Shown: positions 50,764 through 63,200 of the stretch, piece by piece | How positions within the stretch are numbered: position 1 is the stretch's first letter | How the letters are laid out: the number at the start of each line of letters is the position of its first letter | DNA from: Gorsachius magnificus | Taxonomy: Eukaryota > Chordata > Aves > Pelecaniformes > Ardeidae | DNA length: 64,000 nt | Direction: 5' to 3' | Assembly (NCBI GenBank): GCA_034008185.1 | Contig: CM067081.1 | Span: 82,666,765 to 82,730,764, forward strand | Made by a program: the position numbers and the translations under genes | The notes under the pieces: generated by a model | Databases searched by the model: none | Told to the model about the DNA's origin: nothing | What the model saw: the letters and a program-made list of their open reading frames with translations, nothing else

Positions 50764-53121
50764 CCCTTGTCGCTAATACGGACTGTTGATATGAATAGTG
50801 TGCTATTAGAGAAAGAGTGTTACTGTGCTCCTTTCAGACTGCATACAAATTTGCTTTCTGTTGCTAAGGGTTTGACCTGCTCAAGGACAGCATCGTATGG
50901 TGGAAGGGGGAGCGGGGCTAGAGGAGACGAGCAGCAGCAGGGATGCACAAACACAAGTGACTGTTTAAAGCAAACCTGAATAATTAGAAAGGAGAAAAAG
51001 GAAAATTATATAGCAACCTGTTTGTGTCAGTGGTCTGCCTAGAGACAACTTGGTTATATGGTGAAAAAGAAAGTAGTGCTAAATCAGCTCAACATCCTAA
51101 AAAGAGAAGATGATTTAACATTCGTCCTTCATTCACAGAGAACTGTTGCTCTATCCATAAATATGGCAGGCATAAATATGACAGAGAAAATGATGTTAAT
51201 ATTGACTGGGATAAATCATTGTTATAATGGAGGGAATAATAGCAAGGAGATGCTGGTTTGTGGGGTTATTTTATTTTAACTAGAGCATGGAAAAATGGAA
51301 CGTTCATTGCATTGCAAGGCTGAGCTAGTTGGCATGCAGTTAACTCAGGAGCTCGCCGCAGCAGCTTCCCTACCTCCTGGCTTGCTCTTTCCAAGTCCTC
51401 TCTGCGCATGTGTGCAACCATCACTTGCTGAACCAAGAGGATTCCTCACACTGGAAAGGTGGGGGGAGTTATACAAGAAGGTATGAATGTGGGTGAGACT
51501 ACTCAGAAGAAGCTTTTGCTCAGCTGTTAGCCTTGGGTTGCCTGGATGTAGTTGTACCTCAGTGGAGTATGGGGAACTGCGTACTTTGGGCCTCTTTTGC
51601 TACAGCAAAGTCATTGTTTCTGGTTTAGTCCCCAGTGATTTCTCCAAACACAAACTGGATGGGGATGCCATGAAATTCAGAGAAGTATTGCGTCCTGAGA
51701 ACCGTTATTCTTGTATGTTTGAAGGTGGAAGCAGAATAAAACTTCTGGAGCAGAACCTGTATAGAAAAAAAATCGAGGTATCCTAACCCAGGGTCACAAT
51801 GTACAGAGGTGAGAAGATGAAATCCTCATTACTCCTGGAGTTCACATGCTTCTGGGTAGATGTCTCATATGGCATAACAGCATTTCATCTGTGCATTACA
51901 GCACGTAAATGCATCTGTAGAAGCAGTGCTTTGGCACACCATGCTACCCTTCCTGGGAGCGTAAAACAAATTAATTCTTGTAAACAGTTTGTGTGAGAAT
52001 GATAGCCCCGGTTGGAGTCTGCTTTTTCAAACATCTCTCTTGTAAAACAGAGTGCGGTCCCTACAGAGTTGGGATTAAAAGCATCAAGTTTGGTTCTGCA
52101 GAGCCATGCAGGTGGTTGGGAGAGTGGTAGTGGTTTGTAAGAAGCTGTAAGTCTTATCTTGGGTCACATGCTGGTATCCTCAATGATGCATATGAAATAG
52201 AACCAGGCTAGTTGATAGCCCCTTAAAATAAAGAGGGGAAAACAGCCCCTGAAAGACCAAAAAGGTAGAATGATCCTGCAGGCTGTGTACTGGGGCCTTA
52301 GTGGCCCCAAGCTTGAAAAAATAAATAAGGCAAAGCTGTCTAACACTCGTTGATGGAACTGGGACCTTTGACAGTGAAGGCTAGGTGAAGATTTCCGAGC
52401 TTCAGTTACGGCACGAAGAAAAAAAATGTGCTGGAGCTGGGTTATAGAGCAGAAAAAAAGGGGTGAGAATTAGCACAGCATATTGCTGCTGTTTAAATAG
52501 CATGGTTGAAGTACACCAGCTCATCATAGTGTATGTACAGAATTTAAAACAAGTTATCATCTAATGTGTTATGCCGTGCCAGGAAATACCATATTGATGA
52601 TGCCTTTCCAGCAGTCATTCATATACTGAGGAACTGCATGCTGAAGTATATGAAAGCCAGAACTGAAGAAGCTGTATTTATCCTTTTGGCTTAATTTCTG
52701 TCATACTAATATATTTACAGTTTTCTCTGAAGAAAATCAAGTACAAACCTACTGTAAAAGGTTCTTATCTGGATTGTTATTGTAGAACAGCAGGGTAATT
52801 TGTTTTAGAAAGACAAGATGTTACTACCAACAGAAGCTTACTGAATTTTAACTCTCATTTAGGTTTTAATTGCCCTTCTTACAATAAAATACTGCTTAAT
52901 TATACTCAAAATGCTCAGCTCCCAAATACAATGCTAAAAATCCTCGTATTATGTATATTGTCATATATGTTTAAGATTAAGGTGAAGAAATAGTTTAACT
53001 GAACTCAAATTAATCTAGTCACTGACAACAATATGACTCACTGCAATATTTTGAAAGCCATTTATCTATTGTTCGCTAGGATCCTGTGCCGTTCCACAGA
53101 AAAACTTCAATTTAAAATAAA

Positions 53122-53166
53122 CCAATCAAACTGTGTGGCTGCGCAATTAAATATCACCATGGTAAC
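53122..53166. promoter_or_regulatory. CCAAT box and near-consensus RFX X-box
   Basis: ACCAATCA, a good NF-Y site, has its CCAAT core at 53122-53126. It is followed about 27 bp later by ATCACCATGGTAAC (53153-53166), which matches the palindromic RFX X-box GTTACCATGGTAAC at 12 of 14 positions. NF-Y and RFX sites often work together in enhancers and promoters. No exon or CpG island is adjacent, so a distal element is the most that can be suggested. Confidence 0.25.
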
Positions 53167-56013
53167 CAGGATTAAGCACACAAGGTAAAGACCTGCTGAC
53201 AGTGCAGAGATTATTTCAAGTTTCTTACTCTTCCAGCAGTAGCCAAATGAATTTACATTTTCTGTATGGAACACTGGGAGATGTAAAATGAAAGAGACTG
53301 AGGTACTTGTGTGGCATCTTGGGACTTCAAAGAATATTGTCCTGACAGGGGAAGTAATTAGCTGGAATTACAAATAGGAACTCAGCAGACAGATATGAAT
53401 AAGTATTTGCTCATGGGATTTATTTAGTATTTCATAATTAAAACCTAGAGAAACGTATTATTTTGGATACAAATAGCGTAGAAAAACTTTGCAATAGTTT
53501 AAGAAATTTAACAGAATAATAACACCATTTGCTTTTAATTTTTAAGTGGACTTAGGTTCACTTAGGAAAGATGGTTATTTGCAGCTCTACTATGAAGTAA
53601 CATTTATAATGTATAATGTGCATAAAAAGTTACAGTGCAGGTAGACATACTGATGTTCAGTGAAGACATAGGATGATGCTTTAATCAATGCTAATCTATT
53701 TCTGCTTGTCTCTGGCTATATTCCTAGATTTTGTGTGTGTATTTATGAAAAATACTGGAGATGTGAATCTGCTGGCATGTGGAGTTTTCAGCTTTTAGTG
53801 GTGTGGTTTAGGGTTGGTTTGTTTTTCATTTTGTAGATTGGCTTTCATTTCAGTTGTAGGAGAGCTATTCTGATCACAGTGGTATGGTCTCTTACTGCTG
53901 CATAAAGCCAAAATACCTGGTCTAAATTGGGAGCCTTAATCCCTGCCTTTGGTTTATCAGCAAGTGTTCAGTGTGATCGGGGGGGATTGTAGTCATGGGC
54001 TCTTCTGTGGTTTTGGGTTGTGCTGATTTTTCCATGAGATCAAATTTATGAGGACATCTTCTGTCACTCTTTTTTTTGTTGACCTGTGAGAAGTGGAAGT
54101 GAGCTGCCTTCAGTGTGCAAACGATCTGCAGGCGTTCATGATGTATTAAGAACATGTAGACTCTGTAATGCCTCTGCTTTCTGAATAGTCGGTCAGTATT
54201 TTGAGCTCACAAAATGTTGAGATCAAGGCGTATGCTTCCCACCACTTACTGGTCTGAGGTTGGTCTTGGAATCATGCTGTTCCCATGCTTTGCGGTAGGA
54301 TGGACTTTCCATCCTTGCAGAGCAGATCTAGTGCTTGGAAAATGTTTGAAGAAACCAGGTGGTAGATGGGCACACAACTGCACCTTTTCTATTGGAAATC
54401 AGAACTTGCCAAACCTGTCAGTATGCATTTTGGTGTCTGGTTTTGATTACGGGAGTCTATGCAATCTTTGACGTCTTTGGTTCTCTATTCATTTTGACCA
54501 TAAACTTAGGTCTCTGTGCGTAAACACAGAGGTTTTTTAGCTCTGCTCTTATGAAAAGGCATTGCTTCATTTTTACTAGTTGTCTGACATCCGGTTTTGT
54601 CAGCTTTACATTAAAATGTCTTTCCTTGCACGTTGAGATGCTATTTGCTTTTTTGCATCTTGGGATGAAAAGCCTTTGTTAAAGATTCATGATAAATACT
54701 GCAGTTATATCCAAAAATCATTGCATGTGGCAAGCTCCTAAAGGAGGAGATGAATACCAAGCACATTTTGTCGGAATTATAGAAAATATCTGTTTACAGT
54801 GGCGCTCTTTCGCCATACAAAAATGCAGAAGCCCTGTTAAAGTTAGCTCCTGGCATAAGCATCCAGCAAATGTGGAAGGAAGTAGTAGTGAAATATTGAT
54901 GAAACATAAGGTAAAATCAGAGAGTCAGGGATATATGGGAGAAGTTTTTTAAGAAATGGCTTATGAGATGTGGGAGACAATTTCCTGGGAGTGCTGTATT
55001 AGACAGTGCTGTTCCTGGGCTTGATCAGGTGGGAACAACAGAGTTTTACCTGGAGTCTAAAGAGGTATTTCATGTTTCTCTTCCTGCTTATAATCCCTTT
55101 TGTACAGCGTTTTCTTTTTGCTGCTGTTTTTATTGTTTTTGCTTAATCCAGTTAATGCCTTGAGCTGGACAGCAGAGACTTGGCAAAAAGCCATACTGAT
55201 AAAAGACATTTTGTTTTCGGCCAAGAGGGGCTGATTCTGGCAGCTCATACTAATGACATCTAGAGATTTTGTTGCATGATTTCTCTTGCCAGCACCCTAT
55301 TAAAATGCAGTTCTGCCATTTTAACAGCGTACCGGGGAATGATGAGCTAATGGTCTACCTTTGAAAAGGAAACCATAAAAAGATTAGCTCAACATCGGTG
55401 TTGTGCACTGAAAAGTCACAACTTTCTGGTTGGGAATCTTTTCAGTTAAAACATACGTATAAAAAACAGGGGTTTCCATGCCTTCAGATACAGGCTAGGA
55501 CTGTGGTTAGATCTTGAAAAGGACTTGATTCCCCATTGTCACACCGTGACTAGCCAGAAGTTTCCAAAAGGCATTGAATGATGCCCGGTCAGAGGAATCC
55601 AAACATCAGCATCCGCAAACTCTGTTTAAAAACAATCCTGTTACTTTCCTGACTAGAATTAATTCAAGCAATTGCAAGCTAATGGGCAGATCACAGCACC
55701 AGCTGCTTTCATGGCATGAGCCTTCAGGAATACAGTTCCTGAAGGAGGAACCCTATCACCTGAACATAATGTGTAATAGCTGCACAGCTGCTTTTTCAGA
55801 CTCGCCTCTGTGACTTGCATAGGCAATGGAGCCCTGCACCGAAAGCCTGGGCACCATTAGGAAGAATGACAGGGCAAGGCTTTCTGTAGAGCTGCTTGGA
55901 GTGGGAGGCTTGGTTAGGTTGGCTTGTTGCTTTTCCAGAAGCTGCTTCTTCAGCAAGCTACACTCTGAATCAACCGGTGTTTCCCTGACATCCTTGGAGA
56001 GAAAAGATGTCAC

Positions 56014-56588
56014 GAGTGTGCCCTTGTTGCCAAGAAGGCCCATGGTATCCTGGGGTGCAGTAAGAGAAGTGTGGCCAGCAGGTCAGGGGAGGTTATCCTC
56101 CCCCTCTACTCTGCCCTGGTGAGACCCCACCTGGAGTACTGTGTCCAGTTCTGGGCTCCCCAGTTCAAGAAAGATTAGGAACTCCTAGAGAGAGTCCAGA
56201 GGAGGGCAATAAAGATGATGAGGGGACTGGAACATCTCCCCTATGAGGAAAGGCTTGAGAGAGCTGGGCTTGTTTAGCCTGAAGAAGAGAAGACTTGAGA
56301 AGGGATCTCATAAATACTTAGAATTATCTTAAGGGTGGATGTCACAAGGACAGAGCCAAACTCTTCTCAGTGTTGCCCAGCACAGGACAAGGGGCAATGG
56401 GCACAAACCGAAGCATAAGAGGTGACGGAGCACTGGAACAGGCTGCCCAGAGGGGTTGTGGAGTCTCCTTCTTTGGAAATATTCAAAGCCCACCTGTACA
56501 ACCTGCTGTAGGTGAACCTGATTTAGCAGGGGGTGTTGGACTGGATGATCTCCGGAGGTCCCTTCCAATGCCTGCTATTCTGTGTGAC
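56014..56588 (+). mobile_element. CR1 LINE, 3' fragment of another subfamily
   Basis: Covers the C-terminal end of ORF2 and the 3' UTR. It has GCCAAGAAGGCC, CTGGTGAGACCCCACCTGGA, GTCCAGTTCTGGGCTCC and GTCCAGAGGAGGGCAA. These correspond to the [21 protein letters not shown] and VQRRAT segments of the intact copy. It ends in GGTCCCTTCCAATGCC and ATTCTGTGTGACTCC. It has a stop in the frame (AAAGATTAGGAA) and several gaps. The wording of the 3' UTR differs from the 36-kb copy, so it is a separate, older subfamily. Confidence 0.92.
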
Positions 56589-57943
56589 TCCACACACTCA
56601 GGATCTAGCAGCCTAAAACAAGTTAGCCAGGTAGTGCTTAGCTTACTGTTACTGTTATTTGATTTTGTGCTCAAACTTAAGAATTGAGGAGCTGAACTGA
56701 ACCTCCAGACAAGTGTGCTCAAAGAATCATGGGTTTGGTGGTTGGGTTTTTTTGTTGTTTCTTTGGTTTTATGCTACCTGTGCTCCTGCACATGAAGTCT
56801 GCCGCATAAAATTGGGATCCTCATGTGCTTGGTCGTTTTAATTAGCAGATGCTAGAAAGACATTGACCTTATTCTCATTTTTGATTGCAATGCTGAAGTA
56901 TGGTAGGATTAAATGAATTTCTCCAGGAGGGATTTACTGCCACCCTCTCCTCCCCAAATCTGTGTCAAAACCTAGGAATTACATGCAAATTTTTTTCATA
57001 ACTACCATTCAGTGCAAATTAAAGAGCTAAGCAATCCACATGTTGCCAGGCTAAGTGTTGTGCCATATTTGAAAGTCATAATGATGTTTTCATGTAAATA
57101 CTAATGATAGAGAAGTCATTTTCTGTAGAGGCTTTGGCAAGATATACATAGTATACAGCACAAAAGCTTGTGCTACATGGAAGAGAAACCAACAGGAGTT
57201 CCCTACCGAGCTTTTAAGTTACTTGGATTGCCTGCCATTCTCAGGCTATCATAAAGCTCAGCATGGACTATCTGAAAATTTATTTGGCTTCTCAAGGGGG
57301 TTTTACAGCTCAGGCTGATCTCTCTCCTGCAACAGCTAAGCTGCTACTGGCATCTGACCTTGCTACTCAATTTTAAACTTTGGGATATCCATGCAAGACA
57401 GCAGGTGCAGGTTGTGTAACGTGGCTGCATTGTAGACAGACTACCACTTTCAATAAATCTGAAAATTCTTGTTTTTACTGGAGAGCTAAATGTGGATGTA
57501 CATGAGACTAAGGAGGATTCTCAGGGAAGAAACTCAGGAGAGGAGAGAAAGGCAGAGAAAGCCAGGAGTGTTTCCTTCTTTATGAAAGTAGTGGTTTCAA
57601 GATTCAACATGATGGCATAGAGTTGTGTGTGAGTATGTAGGAGAGTGAGTTACATGCACACACACATGTAAGTATATATACACACAAATATATATATATA
57701 TCTCCTCCATTTGTACAATGATTCTTGCTGATAATAAGAAAAGAACAATAAAAAGTGTGTTACACTTTAAAAGAGGACATTTTTAATCATCTGGGTTTGT
57801 ATTCTAGTTTATAGTCTCAGATCTTACAATGATGTCCATGCACCTGAAAACTGGGGGATGACAGACATAATTAGCTGAATTTACATCAGTAAAGACATTG
57901 TAAAAAAAGCAACAAATGTGCAAGGAAAGGTTAAAAGGACCGA
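56589..57943. other. Unannotated sequence, no gene recognised
   Basis: Short ORFs only; no repeat family recognised except the dinucleotide tract at 57653-57702. It ends at the left target duplication of the LTR. Confidence 0.5.
57653..57702. repeat. Mixed CA/TA dinucleotide microsatellite
   Basis: Alternating CA and TA blocks: CACACACA, GTATATATA, CACACA, then six TA units. It is an alternating purine-pyrimidine tract. Confidence 0.88.
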
Positions 57944-57948
57944 CCAAC

Positions 57949-58536
57949 TGTCCTGGTTTCGGCTGGGATAGAGTTAATTTTCTTCACAGAAGCTAGCATA
58001 GTGCTGTGCTTTGGATTTAGTACTAGAAGAATGTTGATAACACGCTGATGTTTTTAGTTGTTGCCAAGCAGTGCTCAGACTGCTCAAGGACTTTTTGAGC
58101 TTCTCCTGCTCGGCCAGGTGCATAACAAGCTGGGAGTACAGCACAGCTAGGACCCAAACTGTCCAAAGAGCTATTCCATACCATATAACGTCATGCTCGG
58201 GTGGGGTTAGTGGGTCGGTCGGTTGCGGGCAGAGTGGTCGCAGGTCAGGCTGTGTGATCGCGGCTCCCGGGGGAGTGATCGCTGCTTGGAACGGGCTGGG
58301 CATCGGTCAGCAGGTGGTGAGCAATTACATTGTGCATCACTTGTTTTATATATTCTGTATATTTTCTTACCATTATTATTATTATTATTTATTATTAAAC
58401 TGTCTCTATCTCAACCCACGGGTCTTACTTTTTTTTTTCCTTTTTCTCCGATTCTCTCCCCCATCCCACTGAGGGAGGGGGGGAGTGAGCGAGCGGCTGC
58501 GTGGTGCTTAGTTGCCAGCCGGGTTAAACCACGACA
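57949..58536 (+). mobile_element. Solo ERV LTR (ERVL-like), 588 bp
   Basis: An endogenous retrovirus long terminal repeat without internal sequence. It starts TGTCCTGG and ends CCACGACA (TG...CA with imperfect inverted ends) and is flanked by a perfect 5-bp duplication CCAAC (57944-57948 and 58537-58541). A 5-bp duplication fits class III/ERVL or some class I elements, not class II (6 bp). It has a CRE-like AACGTCA around 58187-58193, an (ATT)n stretch (58372-58396) and ATTAAA as poly(A) signal (58394-58399). I recognise the sequence type as a family common in bird genomes. A solo LTR arises by recombination between the two LTRs of a provirus. No TATA box is evident after the CRE-like site, so promoter activity may be weak. 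No viral gene is present. Confidence 0.88.
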
Positions 58537-58756
58537 CCAACACAGAAAGCTTCTTGTGAAGCAGGAGCTAAAGGGCTGAAGTGAGGTTTGCACAAATTCA
58601 GCCCAAGTTGCTTTGTAAAAAAACCACCTTGCAAGTGGTTCTTTATCCATACAAAGAATAAGCAAAGAAGGAATGGGGGATTCTGTATGGAGAGGATTAA
58701 TAACAAAATCTTCCCAATTATCTAGAAGTATGTGTTCAAAATGACTGAGGCGAGGA

Positions 58757-60181
58757 ATCTTTGCTGAAGGAGTTGGCAGAGGAGCTTGCCAAGCCACTCT
58801 CTATCATTTATCAGCAGTCCTGGAGAACAGGGGAGGTCCCAGATGACTGGAGGTTGGCAAATGTGACGCCTCTCTTCAAGAAGGGCCAGAAGGAGGATCC
58901 GGGGACCTACAGACCAGTCAGCCTAACCTCGGTACCAGGGAAAATTATGGAGCGGTTTATCTTGAGTGTGCTCACCAGGCACATGGAGGACAATCAGGGA
59001 TCAGGCCCAGTCAGCATGGGTTCACGAAAGGCAAGTCTTGCCTAACCAACCTGATTTCCTTCTACGACCAGGTGACCCGCCTGGTAGATGAGGGAAAGGC
59101 TGTGGATGTTGTCTACCTGGACTTCAGCAAAGCCTTTGACACAGTCTCCCATAGCATTCTCGTGGAGAAGCTGGCAGTTCATGGCCTAGATGGATGTACT
59201 CTTTGCTGGGTTAAAAACTGGCTGGGTGGCCGAGCCCAGAGAGTCGTGGTGAATGCAGCTAAATCCAGTTGGCGGCCGGTCACAAGCGGTGTCCCCCAGG
59301 GCTCAGTTCTAGGGCCAGTCTTGTTTAATATCTTTATCAATGACCTGGATGAGGGGATTGAGTGTGCCCTCAGTAAATTTGCAGATGACACCAAACTGGG
59401 TGGAAGTGTTGATCTGCTGGAGGGGAGGAGGGCTCTGCAAAGGGACCTGGACAGGCTGGATCGATGGGCCGAGGCCAATTGTATGAGGTTCAACAAGGCC
59501 GAGTGCCAGGTCCTGCACTTGGGTCACAACAACCCCATGCAGCGCTACAGGCTTGGGGAAGAGTGGCTGGAAAGCTGCCTGGTGGAAAAAGACCTGGGGG
59601 TACTGATTGACAGCCGCCTGAATATGAGCCAGCAGTGTGCCCAGGTGGCCAAGAAGGCCTATGGCATCCTGGCTTGTATCAGGAATAGTGTGACCAGCAG
59701 GAGTAGGGAAGTGATCGTGCCCCTGTACTCGGTGCTGGTGAGGCCGCACCTCGAATACTGTGTTCAGTTTTGGGCCCCTCACTCCAAGAAAGATGTTGCC
59801 TTGCTGGAACAGGTCCAGAGGAGAGCAACCAAGCTGGTGAGGGGTCTGGAACACAAGTCATACGAGGAGCGGCTGAGGGAACTGGGGTTGTTTAGTCTGG
59901 AGAAGAGGAGGCTGAGGGGAGGCCTGATCGCCCTCTACAACTACCTGAAAGGAGGCTGTAGCGAGGTGGGGGTCGGCCTCTTCTCCCTGGTAACAGATGA
60001 TAGGACGAGGGGGAATGGCTTGAAGCTGCGCCAGGGCAGATTTCGGCTAGACATGAGGAAAAACTTCTTCACCGAGAGGGTTGTCAGGCTCTGGAATGGG
60101 CTGCCCAGGGAGGTGGTGGAGTCCTCATCCCTGGAGGTCTTTAAAAGAAGAATAGATGAGGTGCTTAGGGACATGGTTTAG
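58757..60181 (+). pseudogene. CR1 ORF2 C-terminal part, one frameshift
   Basis: Encodes the RT from just before motif 1 to the protein end. RT motif 1 (NYRPVSL in the family, [17 protein letters not shown] here) is complete. [26 protein letters not shown] and the C-terminal [10 protein letters not shown] are all intact. A one-base deletion in a G run (58997-58999: three G against four in the full-length copy) breaks the frame; after it the frame is open to the normal stop at 60179-60181. The endonuclease is absent because of 5' truncation, so the copy cannot move on its own. It is a useful reference for the damaged motif 1 of the full-length copy. Confidence 0.92.
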
Positions 60182-60281
60182 TGGTGGGATGGCAGTGCTA
60201 GGTTAACGGTTGGACTCAATGATCTTAAAGGTCTTTTCCAACCGAGGTGATTCTATGATTCTATGATTTCTATTCTATGAT
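58757..60281 (+). mobile_element. CR1 LINE, young 5'-truncated copy
   Basis: Begins in the RT part of ORF2 (at [12 protein letters not shown], about residue 461 of the full-length copy). It continues to the 3' UTR and a tail of ATTCTATG octamers (two perfect, then degenerate to about 60281). It is almost identical to the 36-kb copy: I counted about eight amino-acid differences over the shared ~460 residues and one in the 3' UTR. This points to recent activity of one subfamily. The insertion is 226 bp downstream of the solo LTR. Confidence 0.95.
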
Positions 60282-63200
60282 CTTGCTTTGTTAGCTGAAT
60301 CACTGAGAGGTATTCAAGTGTTGTCATTTGGGTATGTCAATGGCAGATGCCATTGTAGAGGTAGGGAAGTATTATTAATTGTGGCTATATGTGTTTCAGA
60401 GGGGGATTCTGTAACAAAACTATAACAAAAGCAGCAAATGCTCTTAGGGTGATTAGGGAAGGGAAAAAAATCATTACATGAGGGGAGACTAGAAGACATA
60501 GATTTGTCCAATACAGCAAAACTAAGACCAAGAGGGAATAAACACCAGGAGAAAATGAGAACTGTTTAAGACAAAAAATAATTTGTGGTAAATAACTAAA
60601 AGGACTACAGGTTTAGATTGCAAGATGGAAGACCCTTAAACATTAGAGCAATGGAGTCAATTCCCAAGCTTTCATTTATAGCACTGGATTGAGTAATCCA
60701 AAATGGGTTTATGCTGATCATTGGTAAATAGTTAGAGGAGGTTATATGATACAGTTTATATGATACAATGTGAAATGGCAAGGGATTGGAGATGATTGCA
60801 AACCAGGTCCCTTCCATTCCTATTTTCCTGTGAGTCAAGTGGCATTTTACTTGTTTCTTTATCTGAGTAACACGTTTGCAAACTAGACTTTAATCCACTG
60901 CATGCCCTTGGAACCTTTTGCAGATATTAATGAAACACATTTAATTATCTCTGTTAGACAGATTACTCAAGGCAATTTAGATTACCACATGAAAAGTGGA
61001 ATAAAGATCAGTGTTTTTAGTAATCTTATGGGTAATAGAAGTACTTAAGTGGAATGATATTCAGGGAGATGATACAATTTGACCAGGCTTGTAGATAACT
61101 GTATAAAAGCTCTTTTCTAAATGCTGTCACAGAATGACAAATTATAACTCTATTTTAAAAAATGCTTTCATTGAAAGATAGGAGAGGAAATATTTTTCCT
61201 GAAGTGTTTATGCATAGTATCCACAAAATGTTTTTCTGGAAAACAGACGTTATCATTTATCTTATTAAAATGAAAAACACTGAAGTGGGCTGCAAATATA
61301 AGGACAAGTTCAATGAATCAGCAATATTTCTTGCTGGCAGTTTTGAGTTTTATGCTGCTGTCTGATAATGACCAGGATGAGTTATTAATTTCATCAGGAT
61401 ATGTTGGCTTTCCTCTTCTGCCCACCTATATAAAAAAGTAATCACTAGTATCTGATACCATTTTTTTTGAAGCACCATTTAAGGAATCTAGATGCTCTTG
61501 TGAACTTCTCCATAACTATGTTAAATATATTAAACGATGTAAGGGCTGTGACATTTTTGAGTGAGTAGACTTTCAGTGCCAATAATATAAGTGATACTGC
61601 TTTGGAAATGTGCTAGTTTGACAGCTCTTCAGAGACTCAGAAAACAACAATTTGAATTCATTTGGCACAAGCTGGCAAAGCCTCCGTAGTTCAGGCATCC
61701 TGTGTAATAATAAAGTTCTTCTTTCATCTAATGCCACAAGTTAACTTCACGTAGGTTGTTGGTTTGGGGTTTTGGTGGGTTGGTTTGTTTGTTATAAAGA
61801 CTGACTTTTATTTTCAGTGTTCAGTGTCAATGGCGTACTTTTCCTGGAAGTTACAGGCAACAGTTTCCTTGAACAGAGGCCTGTCAACAACTTGGGATGT
61901 TGCAGCACAGGCCCTGTGGTACCTACCACAGCTACCCAAGGAAGAGCTGCACTTAGAGCACGTTCCAAGGAAGTATAGACGTAAAGTAGTGTCAAACAAA
62001 CGATGGCATTGGAGCAAGACAACAGGCTACGTATGGTCAGCGTGTTCTGGTGTATGTTTTACATGCTGCACCAGACCTCCTTTCTAACTGGGCCAATGTC
62101 TTCCTTCCTTCCTCATCCTAATGTATAGAATACTAATGCTCTTTATGAATTCTCAGTTCTTTTCCTTCTTATCCCATGTATTTCATATGTTATCGTTTCA
62201 GTTAAAGTAGCACAACTGAAATAACACTAGTCAAATGTAGAAGATGCTTTAAGAGAGGACAAGCTGGTGGCCCTCTAGACCAAAGGGGGTTCCTCCCATC
62301 CCAGTCTGATAACACCAGGCTGCCGTAGTTCCCTGTCCCCTGGTCCAGCTCACAGTGAGGCTGAGCCTGCGATCCCTAGGTGTGCACAGGCGTGCACGCA
62401 CGGACAGTCTGTACAGACACTGCCAGCCACCAGAGTCATGCGGGCAGGCAACCAGCGCCTTTACGGGCACCACATCAAGACAAACAGCACACACATAAAC
62501 ACCACTGGTACAAGTGGCCTGATCCTGTTCCTATGCATCAGCAAATCATGGTGTTTGCTGTGGGGCCATGCATACACATGCACACACAGCCTCCCCGTAT
62601 GTGTGCAGAAATGGGTCTCTCCAGTAGCTGTTCCACACCCGCGGTCTTCCCCGCAGCAGACTTTTGGCCCCGGGTCTCCCCGGTGTTGCACCCCTGATTA
62701 CTTTTTCTCATTGATTCCACCTCTGTGACATCTGTACCTAAATTTGGTATTTGTGACACCATCACGTAGATACCATCAGCCTTACATAGTAAGACTCATA
62801 CAGTCCCCTCAGTACTACTGGCCTTGCAAGTTCAGGTCCCCAGGGGTCAGCAGGGCTCCCCTCCGACGTGGCCACCTTTCACACGGCTCCCCCTCAGGGC
62901 CCGTGAAACCCAGCCAGCACTCACAGTCCTCGCTGTAACTTTTGGCACTTCTCTCTCCGCTGTGTGTTAACAGCCAGCTGTTTCTCTTAACGTGCCCAGT
63001 AGATTTTCATGGTCGATTAGCTGAACCTCAATCTCTCTGCCCATTAAAAAGAAAATAAAAATGATCCATTATGAAAACTGAAGTTGCTGTGTTTACTGTG
63101 TAGTCCCGGGAGGTGTCAATGCCAAATTCTGTCAATAGCCATCAAACTCTGGGGGGGAAAAAAAAAAAAGCTGGCACAATACATCGTAAGTTGGCAGAAG

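Larger units (their letters stand above)
48191..56013. other. Unannotated AT-rich sequence
   Basis: Nearly 8 kb with no recognisable gene. Short ORFs on both strands lack motifs. It contains T19 (49628) and T28 (50732) homopolymers and an X-box/CCAAT combination (53122-53166), all listed separately. Confidence 0.5.
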
